From positions 1 to 38,339 of IMG/VR virus record IMGVR_UViG_3300037485_000393: 38,339 nt of DNA. One strand, 5' to 3'. The DNA comes from a virus. The notes beneath the pieces were generated by a model. It was not told the DNA's origin, ran no database searches, and saw only the letters and a list, made by a program, of their open reading frames with translations. The position numbers and the translations under genes are program-made. How positions within the stretch are numbered: the first letter of the stretch is position 1; the number at the start of each line of letters is the position of its first letter. Shown piece by piece: positions 7,756 to 15,001 of this stretch.

Positions 7756-9554
7756 TGACATTTGCTGCGCGCCCCGTTGAGATTGTGGAGATCATCCAGC
7801 CGCTGTGTTCGCGCACATTCGGCGTGTCTCCTTGCAATGCGACTGGCGATGCGTGCTGGAACACTGACAAGACTTGCAAGTTCCTGTCGGCCCTCGACCT
7901 GAGCAAGTCGCTCACACTGCGGTTCGTCAACGATGACGTATACGATTGGCAAGACAACAACATCAACCTTCTGACAGAGAACGGCAACACGCTCGTCACC
8001 GAGGCGAATGATCCGTTCCTTATTGATTATTACTATCAGCCCGCGTTGGCGATCCCGGCTCTGCAAAGCTACCAGACAGCGCCAACGGTGTTGAACGTGG
8101 CGTCTGGATCGCGCAACAAAAGCCCGCTGGGCTATCGCGCCGTGAGCAATGTCCGCATCAAGGACTTCCCATGGAATGACCTAGGCACCGACCCTTATGT
8201 CTCCACGCGATCCTATGACCCCGACCAGATCGGCAGCTTCTGGACCAAGTGGCTTGCGCGCAATCCGTATCACATTGGATACACGCTCAACATCTACGAG
8301 GGACTAATAGGTGAGCCTCTTTCGCTCATGACGCGGCGCGAATATGTAATCGAGAAGATCGATTCCGGTCGCAACGGCGTGGCGATCACGGCCAAGGACA
8401 TTCTGCGAAAGATCACTGACACCAACCTGACCGCGCCCTATCTGAGCACTGGCGAACTCGCTGCGAACATCACGAACGTGGCGACAACCCTGACAGTCGC
8501 TGGCGCAGTTTTGAACGATTACCCTGCGGCTGGTTATGTCAAGATCAACAACGAAGTGATCCAGTATACGCAGCGTTATGAAACCACTGGCGGAAATATT
8601 CTGTTCGATGGCCTGACGCGCGGCTTGGCCGGAACAACCGCAGCGGCTCAAAGCCAGAACGACCGCGTGCAGCGTGTAATCTATTACAATGCCAGACCAT
8701 TCCACGAGATACTCTATGACCTTCTCGTGGTCTGGGGCGGCATCCCGGAGCGGTACATCAATCTAGCCGAATGGGCGTCAGAGAAAACCACATATCGCCC
8801 TGACTACAACTTCACGGCTTGGATCACCGATCCCAACAAGATCGATGAACTATTGGGCGAGGTCTGTCTCCAGGCGGTGTCAAATCTCTGGTGGGATGAA
8901 CGCGTTCAGAAGATCATCATGCAGCCCGTCAGGCCGCAGCCATCACCGACGATCCTGACAGAAGACGATGCCATCGTCGCTGGCAGCTTCACGCTGGAAG
9001 AAAAACCGGAAGAGCGCGCATCGCAGACGTACGTTTATTACTTGCAGCGCACGCCGATTCCAAGTGTGACAGAGAAGACCAACTATTCGCGTGTAGCCGT
9101 GTTCATCGACGTACTGAAGCAAGTGCAGTATGGAGGAGAGCCGCAGACGAGAGAATTGTTCTGTCGTTTCATTAGCACGCAAGCCATCGCTAACGCTCTG
9201 GCGCAGACCTATCTTGAGCGGTTTTCCGATGTGCGAAAAGAAGTCACGTTCGATTTATCTGCAAAAGACGCGGCCAACATTTGGACCGGATCGGTGGTGC
9301 AGATACAGCACTATCTCGATGTCGATTTCACGGGTGCGCCTCGCTCTGGCGAATGGCTAATTACCTCGGCAGAAGTAGCACGTAATGGCCTTACTTATCG
9401 CTTCACAGCGGAAGACAACGAGAAGGGCGGCGTCCTTTGGAACTGGCTCACCGACGCTGGCCTCGATGCCAATGGCGTGGCCCAGCCGTGGCGCTGGCTC
9501 GATGATAGTGGTAATGACAGCGGTGGCAATCCTCAACCGTACAGGTGGCTCTGA
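7755..9554 (+). CDS. Tail tip / baseplate hub protein with N-terminal four-Cys motif
   Basis: A 599-residue protein. Residues 1-45 carry C18, C27, C34 and C41 (C-x8-C-x6-C-x6-C), the pattern of phage tail proteins whose cysteines probably hold an Fe-S cluster or zinc, as in lambda gpL or the GTA hub. The middle is a large mixed hub region with a strand-rich insert near residues 235-300 (NITNVATTLTVAGAV, then FDGLTRGLAGTTAAA). The C-terminus ends in three imperfect W-x-WL repeats (LWNWL, PWRWL, PYRWL) about 17 residues apart. Position after the distal-tail protein supports a central hub through which DNA passes. Confidence 0.7.
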   Translation: MTFAARPVEIVEIIQPLCSRTFGVSPCNATGDACWNTDKTCKFLSALDLSKSLTLRFVNDDVYDWQDNNINLLTENGNTLVTEANDPFLIDYYYQPALAIPALQSYQTAPTVLNVASGSRNKSPLGYRAVSNVRIKDFPWNDLGTDPYVSTRSYDPDQIGSFWTKWLARNPYHIGYTLNIYEGLIGEPLSLMTRREYVIEKIDSGRNGVAITAKDILRKITDTNLTAPYLSTGELAANITNVATTLTVAGAVLNDYPAAGYVKINNEVIQYTQRYETTGGNILFDGLTRGLAGTTAAAQSQNDRVQRVIYYNARPFHEILYDLLVVWGGIPERYINLAEWASEKTTYRPDYNFTAWITDPNKIDELLGEVCLQAVSNLWWDERVQKIIMQPVRPQPSPTILTEDDAIVAGSFTLEEKPEERASQTYVYYLQRTPIPSVTEKTNYSRVAVFIDVLKQVQYGGEPQTRELFCRFISTQAIANALAQTYLERFSDVRKEVTFDLSAKDAANIWTGSVVQIQHYLDVDFTGAPRSGEWLITSAEVARNGLTYRFTAEDNEKGGVLWNWLTDAGLDANGVAQPWRWLDDSGNDSGGNPQPYRWL

Positions 9555-10180
9555 TGACAACGTGGACTACAATTTCCAACGCAGCGGTTGCGGTGGGTGC
9601 TATCCCATCAAGTTCTATTGTTACCGCGTTGCGAGACAACCCATCGGCAGTAGCCGAGAGTTCTTCTGGCGCTCCGGTGATGGTGTCAGGCTGGCATCCT
9701 GTCGATAAAGTCAGCACTGGTGATGGTAAAACGGGACTGATTTACGATCACGCAGTGAACGGAACTCAAGCAAGCGTGGTGACGCCTGATTTTGTAGACG
9801 GCTACGAATACCGCGTTGTGGCGTTAGGCTTGAGGCATAACGCAGCCCTGATCGGCACTGATCGTAAGCTTCAGATGGAAGCATTCAAGCAAACAGATGC
9901 TGCGTATCGTCTAATTAGACAGTCAGATCAGGGAGTTAATGACCAAGACTTTGGCTTTCATGCAGAATTCTATTTTCCAAGACTTGAGAGCACTGCTCAT
10001 TTTGTTATGACAATGACCTATCGGAATGGATCATTTAGCAGTAACGTTGATGCGAATTCAGCCATGTTCGATGAGCCAGCACAGAAAATATTGCGTGCTC
10101 GCATCTCGTTCACTGGCGACAGCATAGCCGCCGGAAAAGTCTGGATGTTCCGCCGCCGCGAATATGCGTCAAGCCCGTAA
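9554..10180 (+). CDS. Tail-associated protein, ALRDNP type
   Basis: A 208-residue protein. The ATG at 9554 overlaps the stop of the hub gene (TGATG); an in-frame ATG at 9545 is possible but would overlap further. It begins MTTWTTISNAAVAVGAIPSSS and continues with VTALRDNPSAVAE, a motif that I know from structural proteins in the tail-tip region of rhizobial and roseobacter phages. The rest is beta-rich and closes with ARISFTGDSI. It is probably part of the receptor-binding tip, by position. Confidence 0.6.
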   Translation: MTTWTTISNAAVAVGAIPSSSIVTALRDNPSAVAESSSGAPVMVSGWHPVDKVSTGDGKTGLIYDHAVNGTQASVVTPDFVDGYEYRVVALGLRHNAALIGTDRKLQMEAFKQTDAAYRLIRQSDQGVNDQDFGFHAEFYFPRLESTAHFVMTMTYRNGSFSSNVDANSAMFDEPAQKILRARISFTGDSIAAGKVWMFRRREYASSP

Positions 10181-10192
10181 AGGAATAAAGCA

Positions 10193-10531
10193 ATGGCAAC
10201 GCCGATCACAAAGAGCATCAACTTCAAGCGCGGCGATACGTTGTCCTTAACGTGTCAGCGCCTTACGGCTGCACTCGCGGCGTTCAACCTTACTGGCTAC
10301 ACGATAGCGGCAACCGTAAGGAATGGCGGTTTCTCCCAGTCGCTGAGTGTCTCAATGCCAAGTCCAACAACCGGGCAATTCACGCTCTCGCAAACAGCGA
10401 CGAATACTGCTCTATGGCCTGTCTCTGACAGTGACGATTCCGTGATGTATTGTGATATACAATTTACTAGCGGAAGTGTGGAGAGCACTGAGACATTCAA
10501 GATCGTGGTGCAAGAGGACATCACGACATGA
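10193..10531 (+). CDS. Small baseplate-like protein with BppU-N/Ig-like fold
   Basis: A 112-residue protein with the opening KSINFKRGDTLSLT followed by FNLTGYTIAATVR. This matches the N-terminal domain of baseplate/fibre adaptor proteins such as BppU, where it anchors fibres to the tail tip. The remainder is a short beta sandwich with a FTLSQTATNT turn. An AAAGGAATAAAGC ribosome region precedes the ATG. In this phage it stands alone, so it may act as an adaptor between the tip and another fibre. The assignment rests on pattern similarity. Confidence 0.55.
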   Translation: MATPITKSINFKRGDTLSLTCQRLTAALAAFNLTGYTIAATVRNGGFSQSLSVSMPSPTTGQFTLSQTATNTALWPVSDSDDSVMYCDIQFTSGSVESTETFKIVVQEDITT

Positions 10532-10737
10532 CCGTTAGCCTTGTTGTCAACAATCCAGCGCAGACAATCAGCATCGATATGTTGCAGGAGCAGCCAACGC
10601 AAACGCAATCGTTGATCATAACGACTGGCTCTGTAGTTGTGGCAAGGCAACCTGTGTCTGCCGTCGAAATGCCATTGCTCGGGGAGAGCGGGCTTAACAT
10701 TGATTTCTTGATTAACGAGTACGCATGGAAGGGATGA
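10528..10737 (+). CDS. Hypothetical small protein in the tail/lysis junction
   Basis: A 69-residue protein that overlaps the previous gene by four bases (ATGA). It is rich in beta-branched residues and Gln (VSLVVNNPAQTISI, then TQTQSLIIT). No signal peptide, membrane segment or known motif is visible. It ends on the TGA at 10735-10737, inside the start region of the next gene. It may be a small virion protein, but I cannot support a function. Confidence 0.55.
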   Translation: MTVSLVVNNPAQTISIDMLQEQPTQTQSLIITTGSVVVARQPVSAVEMPLLGESGLNIDFLINEYAWKG

Positions 10738-10739
10738 TG

Positions 10740-10979
10740 ATGGACAACGAAACCTTCCGAATTTTGAACTCGATCATGCAGTGGATCATCATGCCAGTGG
10801 CAGCGTTCGTCTGGGTGATCTATCGACAGCAGCAAGTCCACGAGACAGCCATCGCTGTGCTACAAGCCGAGACAGCAACTGCTCGACTGGCGCATGACCG
10901 TGAGATCAAAGAAATCCGCGAGACGAGCCGCGCCATCATGGCGAAGTTAGACAGCATCGAACAGGCACTCCGCAAATGA
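10740..10979 (+). CDS. Small membrane protein with cytoplasmic or periplasmic coiled coil
   Basis: A 79-residue protein starting at the last of three consecutive ATGs (10734, 10737, 10740); the GGAAGGG ribosome site at 10727-10733 fits 10740 best. Residues about 10-28 form one hydrophobic segment (IMQWIIMPVAAFVWVIY), and the rest is a charged helix with heptad spacing (TARLAHDREIKEIRETSR). One-pass proteins with a long helical tail next to an endolysin are often spanin-like or accessory holins. There is no lipobox partner in sight, so a spanin role is only a suggestion. Confidence 0.6.
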   Translation: MDNETFRILNSIMQWIIMPVAAFVWVIYRQQQVHETAIAVLQAETATARLAHDREIKEIRETSRAIMAKLDSIEQALRK

Positions 10980-11395
10980 AGCTGAGCACATCGTCCATTG
11001 CGAAGCTGCGAGGCGTGCATCCTGACTTGGTGCGTGTGGTCAATCGATGTGCTGCCGAATGGAGTGACAAGACGCTCGCTTTTATCATCACTTGTGGCCC
11101 GCGCACTTTAGCAGAACAAAAAGTGCTGAAAGCAAGCGGCGCATCCAGCACTATGCGTTCTCGCCATCTTATCGCTAAGAACGGCTTCTCTCATGCAGTA
11201 GATGTTGGAGCTATCATCAACGGAAAATACCGTGGCGATTGGCCTCTTTACCACAAAATCGCCGCTGCTATGAAAGCAGCGGCTAAAGCAGAAGGCGTTC
11301 TGATCGAATGGGGCGGCGACTGGACGAGTTTCAAAGATGGCCCGCATTATCAACTGCCGTGGAAGCAATATCCTGGCACAGCAAAAAGGAAATAA
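10976..11395 (+). CDS. Endolysin, peptidase M15 (L-Ala-D-Glu/D-Ala-D-Ala type)
   Basis: A 139-residue protein with the zinc-peptidase signature of M15 enzymes that cut the peptide cross-links of peptidoglycan. It has SRH (residues 62-64), SHAVDV (72-77) and WGGDW...KDGPHYQL (112-127). Predicted zinc ligands are H64, D76 and H124, and D121 is the likely catalytic base. The loop between H64 and D76 is longer than in Ply500-type enzymes, as in several phage relatives. There is no signal peptide, so release depends on the holin downstream. It overlaps the preceding gene by four bases. Confidence 0.88.
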   Translation: MKLSTSSIAKLRGVHPDLVRVVNRCAAEWSDKTLAFIITCGPRTLAEQKVLKASGASSTMRSRHLIAKNGFSHAVDVGAIINGKYRGDWPLYHKIAAAMKAAAKAEGVLIEWGGDWTSFKDGPHYQLPWKQYPGTAKRK

Positions 11396-11396
11396 C

Positions 11397-11558
11397 ATGT
11401 CGAAAGAAATGGTCTGGGGCGTGGTGCGCGCTGTTCTCGCGGCTGGCGGCGGCTATGTTGTAGGAACGGGCGTTGTTGATAACGCCACGATGAACGACAT
11501 CATTGGCGCGCTCGGCGTGATCTTCGCTGCTGGCTGGTCCATTTGGGCGAAGAAGTGA
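11397..11558 (+). CDS. Holin-like protein, Pam3-gp28 type
   Basis: A 53-residue protein from ATG 11397, with AAGGA six bases upstream; a longer reading from 11337 runs through the endolysin end and lacks a ribosome site. It has two hydrophobic stretches (VVRAVLAAGGGYVVG and DIIGALGVIFAAGWSIW) joined by a short acidic turn, and ends in KK. This layout and the conserved GGG turn fit the Pam3-gp28 family of putative phage holins. It lies directly after the M15 endolysin, as expected of a lysis cassette. Confidence 0.78.
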   Translation: MSKEMVWGVVRAVLAAGGGYVVGTGVVDNATMNDIIGALGVIFAAGWSIWAKK

Positions 11559-11785
11559 ACTGGATCGAGGTGGCGCTGATTGCTGCTGTACTCACTGGCT
11601 TGATCGCTGGTGGTATTCTTGCTGCACAGCGTCCCTCATTCTGGTTTGGTCTTGGCGCGGTAATGTTGCGTGCCGCGCTGCCATTCATCGCCAAAAGAAT
11701 GTCTCCCATAAAAGAGCAAGAATGGCGAGACTGCATTCGTCGTGGAGGCGAATGGGATCACATCAGGAAACGATGCAAGAGGTGA
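11555..11785 (+). CDS. Small membrane protein of the lysis cassette
   Basis: A 76-residue protein from GTG 11555, forming a GTGA overlap with the holin stop; a TTG at 11543 is an alternative. An N-terminal membrane helix (VALIAAVLTGLIAGGILAA) is followed by a second hydrophobic stretch (FWFGLGAVMLRAALPFIA) and a polar tail with EWRDCIRRGGEWDHIRKRC. The RGGEWD...RKRC ending is seen in small proteins near lysis genes of other alphaproteobacterial phages. It may help regulate lysis. No lipobox or spanin pair is visible. Confidence 0.62.
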   Translation: MNWIEVALIAAVLTGLIAGGILAAQRPSFWFGLGAVMLRAALPFIAKRMSPIKEQEWRDCIRRGGEWDHIRKRCKR

Positions 11786-11788
11786 ACC

Positions 11789-12037
11789 GTGCCGCGCCGC
11801 AAGATCACCATCGAATGGAAGACCTGCGAGCGCGCCTGGGGCTGGGCTTATATCGGCGAAAACCACATCCAGCTAGACCCACGGCTGCTTCAAAAGCCGA
11901 AGTTGCTCTTGGAGATCGCCGCGCATGAAGTGGCGCATCTTGTTTTCCCAGAGGCTGAAGAAAAGCAGATCGACATCCTGGGCAAGCAAGTCGCAGATGT
12001 GATCTGGCGATTAAATTTCCGCCGCGCGCAGGAGTAG
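11789..12037 (+). CDS. Mini zinc-metallopeptidase-like protein (HExxH)
   Basis: An 82-residue protein beginning at GTG 11789 with an AGAGGTG ribosome site. It has HEVAH at residues 46-50, the zincin signature, followed by an FPEAEEKQID helix that could supply a third ligand, and a C-terminal VADVIWRLNF helix. Similar short proteins (a strand pair, the HExxH helix, then an acidic helix and a W-rich end) are common in phages and are usually annotated as SprT- or WLM-like. Whether it is catalytic is unknown; the minimal size suggests a stripped-down core. Confidence 0.6.
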   Translation: MPRRKITIEWKTCERAWGWAYIGENHIQLDPRLLQKPKLLLEIAAHEVAHLVFPEAEEKQIDILGKQVADVIWRLNFRRAQE

Positions 12038-12040
12038 AAG

Positions 12041-12997
12041 ATGCCGAAGAAGTATTCTGACGAAGAGTTCATCGGCGCGTGGAAGCGTCTAGGATCGCCG
12101 TCTGCTGTTGCCAAGGAATTGAACCTTAACATTCGTAGCGTCAACGCAAGGCGGGATAGCCTTGAGCGCAAATACGATATTATTCTAGAGACTGTTTCGC
12201 AACCAGCCCAACGGGTGAAGAAAGAAATTCCCAAGCAAGGTTTCCGCGCCATAAAAGAAAAGGTTGTCGGCCCTGTCATCATCGGCAGCGATGGACATTT
12301 CTGGCCGGGAGAACGAAGCACTGCATTCGGGGCGATGATCGAGATCATCAAAGACTTGCAGCCATCGATGGTCATCATGAACGGCGACAGCTTTGACGGC
12401 GCCCGTATCAGCCGTCATGCACCCAGCACTTGGATACAGACGCCTAGCGTTGCTGAGGAATTGGATGCAGTGAAAGAGCGGCACGCTGAGATCGAGGCGC
12501 ACGCCCCTCCTGATTGCAATCTAATATGGACTGACGGCAACCACGACAATCGCTTCATGGCACGGCTGGCACAAGCCGCACCGGAGTACGTGCAAGTTCA
12601 AGGCTTCAGCATAGTTGACCACTTCCCGGCTTGGCAGTTCTGCACGAGTCTGTGGCTGAACGATCACACAGTTGTGAAGCACCGATTCAATCAAGGCGTC
12701 CACGGGGCTTACAACAACACATTGAAGAGCGGCAAATCAACCGTGACTGGCCACACGCACAGGCTCCAGGCGATCATGTTTTCGGACTACAATGGCCTTC
12801 GCTGGGGAGTCGAGTGCGGGACGCTTTCTGAATACGGGCCTGAGAATGACAAGTTCGCCTATGCGGAGGACAACCCTGTGAACTGGTCACAGGGCTTTGT
12901 TGTGTTGCATTTCGCTCCTAGCGGCATATTGCTGGAGCCAGAGTTCTGCCGCGTCATCAACGGTCGCGCTTGGTTTCGAGGCCAGCCTGTGGTGTGA
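12041..12997 (+). CDS. Metallophosphoesterase with N-terminal HTH-like segment
   Basis: A 318-residue protein. Residues 1-60 read as a helix-turn-helix-like segment (SAVAKELNLNIRSVNARRDSL). The phosphoesterase core follows, with D84-x-H86 (GSDGH), G115-D116 (MNGDS), G166-N167-H168-D169 (GNHD), H221 and G237-H238-T239-H240 (GHTH), so all metal-binding motifs of the calcineurin-like fold are present. Related phage proteins are widespread, but their substrate (nucleotide, cyclic nucleotide or DNA end) is unknown. It is the last rightward gene before the convergent early operon; its last 41 bases overlap the end of the gene on the other strand. Confidence 0.85.
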   Translation: MPKKYSDEEFIGAWKRLGSPSAVAKELNLNIRSVNARRDSLERKYDIILETVSQPAQRVKKEIPKQGFRAIKEKVVGPVIIGSDGHFWPGERSTAFGAMIEIIKDLQPSMVIMNGDSFDGARISRHAPSTWIQTPSVAEELDAVKERHAEIEAHAPPDCNLIWTDGNHDNRFMARLAQAAPEYVQVQGFSIVDHFPAWQFCTSLWLNDHTVVKHRFNQGVHGAYNNTLKSGKSTVTGHTHRLQAIMFSDYNGLRWGVECGTLSEYGPENDKFAYAEDNPVNWSQGFVVLHFAPSGILLEPEFCRVINGRAWFRGQPVV

Positions 12998-13238
12998 GCC
13001 ACCGCTCGATGAGCGTGGCATAGCCCGCAATGTCACGCCAATGATCGATCTCGTGCGGATTTCCCGACATGATTCGCCCGACCTTGCTGGCGATCATCTC
13101 CAGCGTCTCGCGTTCAGTATCATCCAGTGTCTTCCAGTTCTTTCCCCGGCGCATGACATCCTTCAGTTCCTGGGCGGTTCCAGCCACGCGATGAAAGTCG
13201 CCGTGCGTCTTCTCGCGTTCATCAAGAATGTCGGTCAT
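12957..13238 (-). CDS. DUF6378-like protein (MazG-like helical fold)
   Basis: A 93-residue protein, last of the leftward operon, whose 3' end overlaps the metallophosphoesterase gene tail-to-tail. It has EKTHGDFHRVAGTAQELKDV, then ETLEMIASKVGRIMSG and HWRDIAGYATLIERWL, the pattern of DUF6378. That group looks like an all-alpha NTP-pyrophosphohydrolase and would act on nucleotides, but catalysis is unproven here. An AAGGAG ribosome site lies 8-10 bases before the start at 13238. Confidence 0.72.
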   Translation of the reverse strand: MTDILDEREKTHGDFHRVAGTAQELKDVMRRGKNWKTLDDTERETLEMIASKVGRIMSGNPHEIDHWRDIAGYATLIERWLTPQAGLETKRDR

Positions 13239-13500
13239 TGCTGTTCTCCTTTAACGCGCGGATGGCGGCGGCGATATCGTCCGCGCCGTCAGACTTGCCT
13301 TCCATGTGACTGTCGCATTTGAGGCCATTGCGCCACACTGTCGCCCACTCGTCGCACTTGGCTTCCGCTAGCTTCGCCGCTTCCTCCAACGCCACGGCGA
13401 TGGCGGCGCGGGCCATACCAAGCTCCCATTGCGACGGCTCATCAGTCTTCCACATAGCCCTCGCAGCCGCTTCCACCAGTTCATCGCGCGGGTCAGTCAT
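13222..13500 (-). CDS. Hypothetical small helical protein
   Basis: A 92-residue protein starting MTDPRDELVEAAARAMW. It is mostly predicted helix, rich in Ala and Glu, with two cysteines and a WRNG turn. It overlaps both neighbours in the chain of tiny early genes. The pattern of AAR-A and an Ala-rich C-terminal helix is common in short phage proteins of unknown role. I cannot assign a function. Confidence 0.6.
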   Translation of the reverse strand: MTDPRDELVEAAARAMWKTDEPSQWELGMARAAIAVALEEAAKLAEAKCDEWATVWRNGLKCDSHMEGKSDGADDIAAAIRALKENSNDRHS

Positions 13501-13732
13501 TGCTGTTCTGCCTCGGCAGGGGAAGGATTATGTATGGCACTTCTACCACTTCAATGGGCGAAGTGCGTGACCACGAAAAATGCCGGTCCATAATTTCTCG
13601 GCGCATCCCCGGCCACGCCTTCAGCATAGCGATACAGGCGGCGCGGACGGGGTCTTCTCCATCTCCACGGGCATTCATCGACGCCACCCTAGCTGCCCTC
13701 AGCGCCTCTGGCGGAATGGTGATGTCAGTCAT
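13493..13732 (-). CDS. Hypothetical protein (ITIPPEAL type)
   Basis: A 79-residue protein that begins MTDITIPPEALRAARVAS and continues with a short helix (PVRAACIAMLKAWPGM). Proteins starting with ITIPPEAL are frequent in alphaproteobacterial phages and prophages; none has a known role. It is translationally coupled to both neighbours by overlaps of four to eight bases. Confidence 0.6.
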   Translation of the reverse strand: MTDITIPPEALRAARVASMNARGDGEDPVRAACIAMLKAWPGMRREIMDRHFSWSRTSPIEVVEVPYIILPLPRQNSND

Positions 13733-13947
13733 ACGCTCTCTCCCGCCGCATCCTCGTACAATTGCGTGATCTCTCGCTGCGCCTCATCAAGCGCCGCCCG
13801 CAGCTTCTCGTTCTCGGCCTCAAGCGCGGCGCGGAGGGCTGTAATCTCGGCGTGTGCTACACTGCACAGCCGTTCTGCCGTGCCGTCTCTATTGACGCGG
13901 CGAATCAGCAGAGAGTTGAACTCGGCTTCAGTCATGCGCTCACTCAT
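13729..13947 (-). CDS. Small coiled-coil protein
   Basis: A 72-residue protein. After a short start (MSERMTEAEFNSLLIRRV), the second half is a long heptad helix (ITALRAALEAENEKLRAALD) that would form a coiled coil. There is no DNA-binding or catalytic motif. It lies among similar small genes whose 3' ends encode related helices (see the 105-residue gene at 14493-14810). Confidence 0.6.
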   Translation of the reverse strand: MSERMTEAEFNSLLIRRVNRDGTAERLCSVAHAEITALRAALEAENEKLRAALDEAQREITQLYEDAAGESV

Positions 13948-14293
13948 CTCTCGTCTCCTGTGTGATGGCTGCGCGGGCGATGTCGCGCATTACGCCAAGT
14001 TTCGAGCGCAACGTCTCCCTGGCGTCCTCATCGTACACCTCGATCCTGTCTATTCTTTCTAGCGCCCCCTCCAACTCATCCACTCGGGCGGTGAGACGTT
14101 CGATCTCGGCAGCCATCTCAGGGGCGCGGGCTATCAGCGCGGCGTTAGCCTCGCGTTCCGGCCTATCGTCGTAATCAACAGGCACGCACGCGACAGGAAC
14201 ATATTCGCCCTCACGGCCAGCCGCCTCAATTACGAGGCCGTCAAAATCGTCTTCGTGCGTTACTGTCCACGGGCCGGGTGTGTGCTTGCTCAT
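13940..14293 (-). CDS. Hypothetical protein with C-terminal coiled coil (KHTPGPW start)
   Basis: A 117-residue protein. I use the ATG at 14293 (MSKHTPGPWTV), which has an AGGAG ribosome site eight to nine bases upstream; the longer reading from 14320 lacks one. The KHTPGPW opening and the GREGEYVPVACV strand are widespread in phage proteins of unknown role. The middle is an Ala-rich segment (ANAALIARAPEMAAEI) leading into a coiled coil, and it ends RAAITQETRDE. That ending and the following junction are repeated in two nearby genes. Confidence 0.65.
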   Translation of the reverse strand: MSKHTPGPWTVTHEDDFDGLVIEAAGREGEYVPVACVPVDYDDRPEREANAALIARAPEMAAEIERLTARVDELEGALERIDRIEVYDEDARETLRSKLGVMRDIARAAITQETRDE

Positions 14294-14496
14294 CTCTCGT
14301 CTCCTGTGTGATGGCGGCAATAGGCGTTTCCGTCTTCATCCCACTTTTTTATTGTTTCTGCGGTAAGCAGATCGCCACACAGTTCGCAGCGGACGTTCTT
14401 CCCGTCGCCGTTCATCGAGCACTGGCGCAGCATTTTTTCGCGTGCGCTGCGCTCATCGCAGCCGCTCCGACTGAACAGTCTCATAATGCCGCTCAT
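14290..14496 (-). CDS. Small zinc-finger-like protein
   Basis: A 68-residue protein from ATG 14496 (MSGIMRLFSRSGC); the reading from 14547 runs into the repeat that ends the neighbouring gene. The C-terminal half has CELCGDLLTAET, then YCRHH, a C-x2-C...C-x2-H set that could bind zinc. The role is unknown; small treble-clef or zinc-ribbon proteins are common in phage early regions. It overlaps the downstream gene by four bases. Confidence 0.6.
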   Translation of the reverse strand: MSGIMRLFSRSGCDERSAREKMLRQCSMNGDGKNVRCELCGDLLTAETIKKWDEDGNAYCRHHTGDER

Positions 14497-14810
14497 CCTT
14501 CCCTCTTCTCCTGTGTGATGGCGGCGCGGGCGTTCCAGAACGGACAATCGACCTCGCTGCGGCTACAGGCTGCACCGTTTGGTCGGTCGCATGTACACGC
14601 CAACGGCTCCAACGCCGCCCGCAGCCTCTCGTTCTCGGCGGTCAGCAGTTTGCACTTTTCACCTGCCGACCAAACGACAGCTTGTAGTAGGGATACAGTG
14701 ACTTTGTGCCGCTCCAAAAGCTTGTTATACTTCTGGCCCCACTTGTTGCGTGTTTTGTTCAGCTTCTCGACCTCGGCGCGGAGGGCGGCGCACTGTTCAC
14801 AGTCACTCAT
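14493..14810 (-). CDS. Small coiled-coil protein with Cys-rich end
   Basis: A 105-residue protein. The ATG at 14810 (MSDCEQCAALRAEVEKL) follows a strong GGAGGAG site, while the upstream reading to 14897 lacks one. Heptad helices (residues about 8-40 and 60-80) are followed by LACTCDRPNGAACSR and DCPFWNARAAITQEKREG. The cysteines could form a small metal site. Its ending resembles that of the gene at 13940-14293, which suggests that segments of this cluster were copied. Confidence 0.62.
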   Translation of the reverse strand: MSDCEQCAALRAEVEKLNKTRNKWGQKYNKLLERHKVTVSLLQAVVWSAGEKCKLLTAENERLRAALEPLACTCDRPNGAACSRSEVDCPFWNARAAITQEKREG

Positions 14811-15001
14811 CGCTTCTCCTCCGTTGCGTTCCAGTAGCGGACGAAGAAATGATTTTCTTCGGTAAGCTGCCGGGGGTAACCATTTTCGACAAGCCATTCC
14901 CTAACGCGGTGCAGATGCTCGCGCGGGATGCGCTTGGGGAATCCGTACTGCCAGCCTGACGGCGGGTCGATCATCAGGTAATCGGGGTCTAGGTCACTCA
15001 T
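14807..15001 (-). CDS. Hypothetical small protein (IDPPSGWQYGFPK type)
   Basis: A 64-residue protein from ATG 15001 with GGAGGAG five bases upstream; a GTG at 15004 is directly in front. It contains DYLMIDPPSGWQYGFPK and HLHRVREWLVENGYP, a compact pattern that I recognise from many unrelated phages, where it is always annotated as hypothetical. It may bind a partner protein. It overlaps both neighbours. Confidence 0.62.
   Translation of the reverse strand: MSDLDPDYLMIDPPSGWQYGFPKRIPREHLHRVREWLVENGYPRQLTEENHFFVRYWNATEEKR

Noticed and set aside
6853-7761. 302-residue minus-strand reading frame opposite the minor tail genes
   Set aside because: It is antisense to two well-supported tail genes in a tightly packed plus-strand operon, with no family resemblance.
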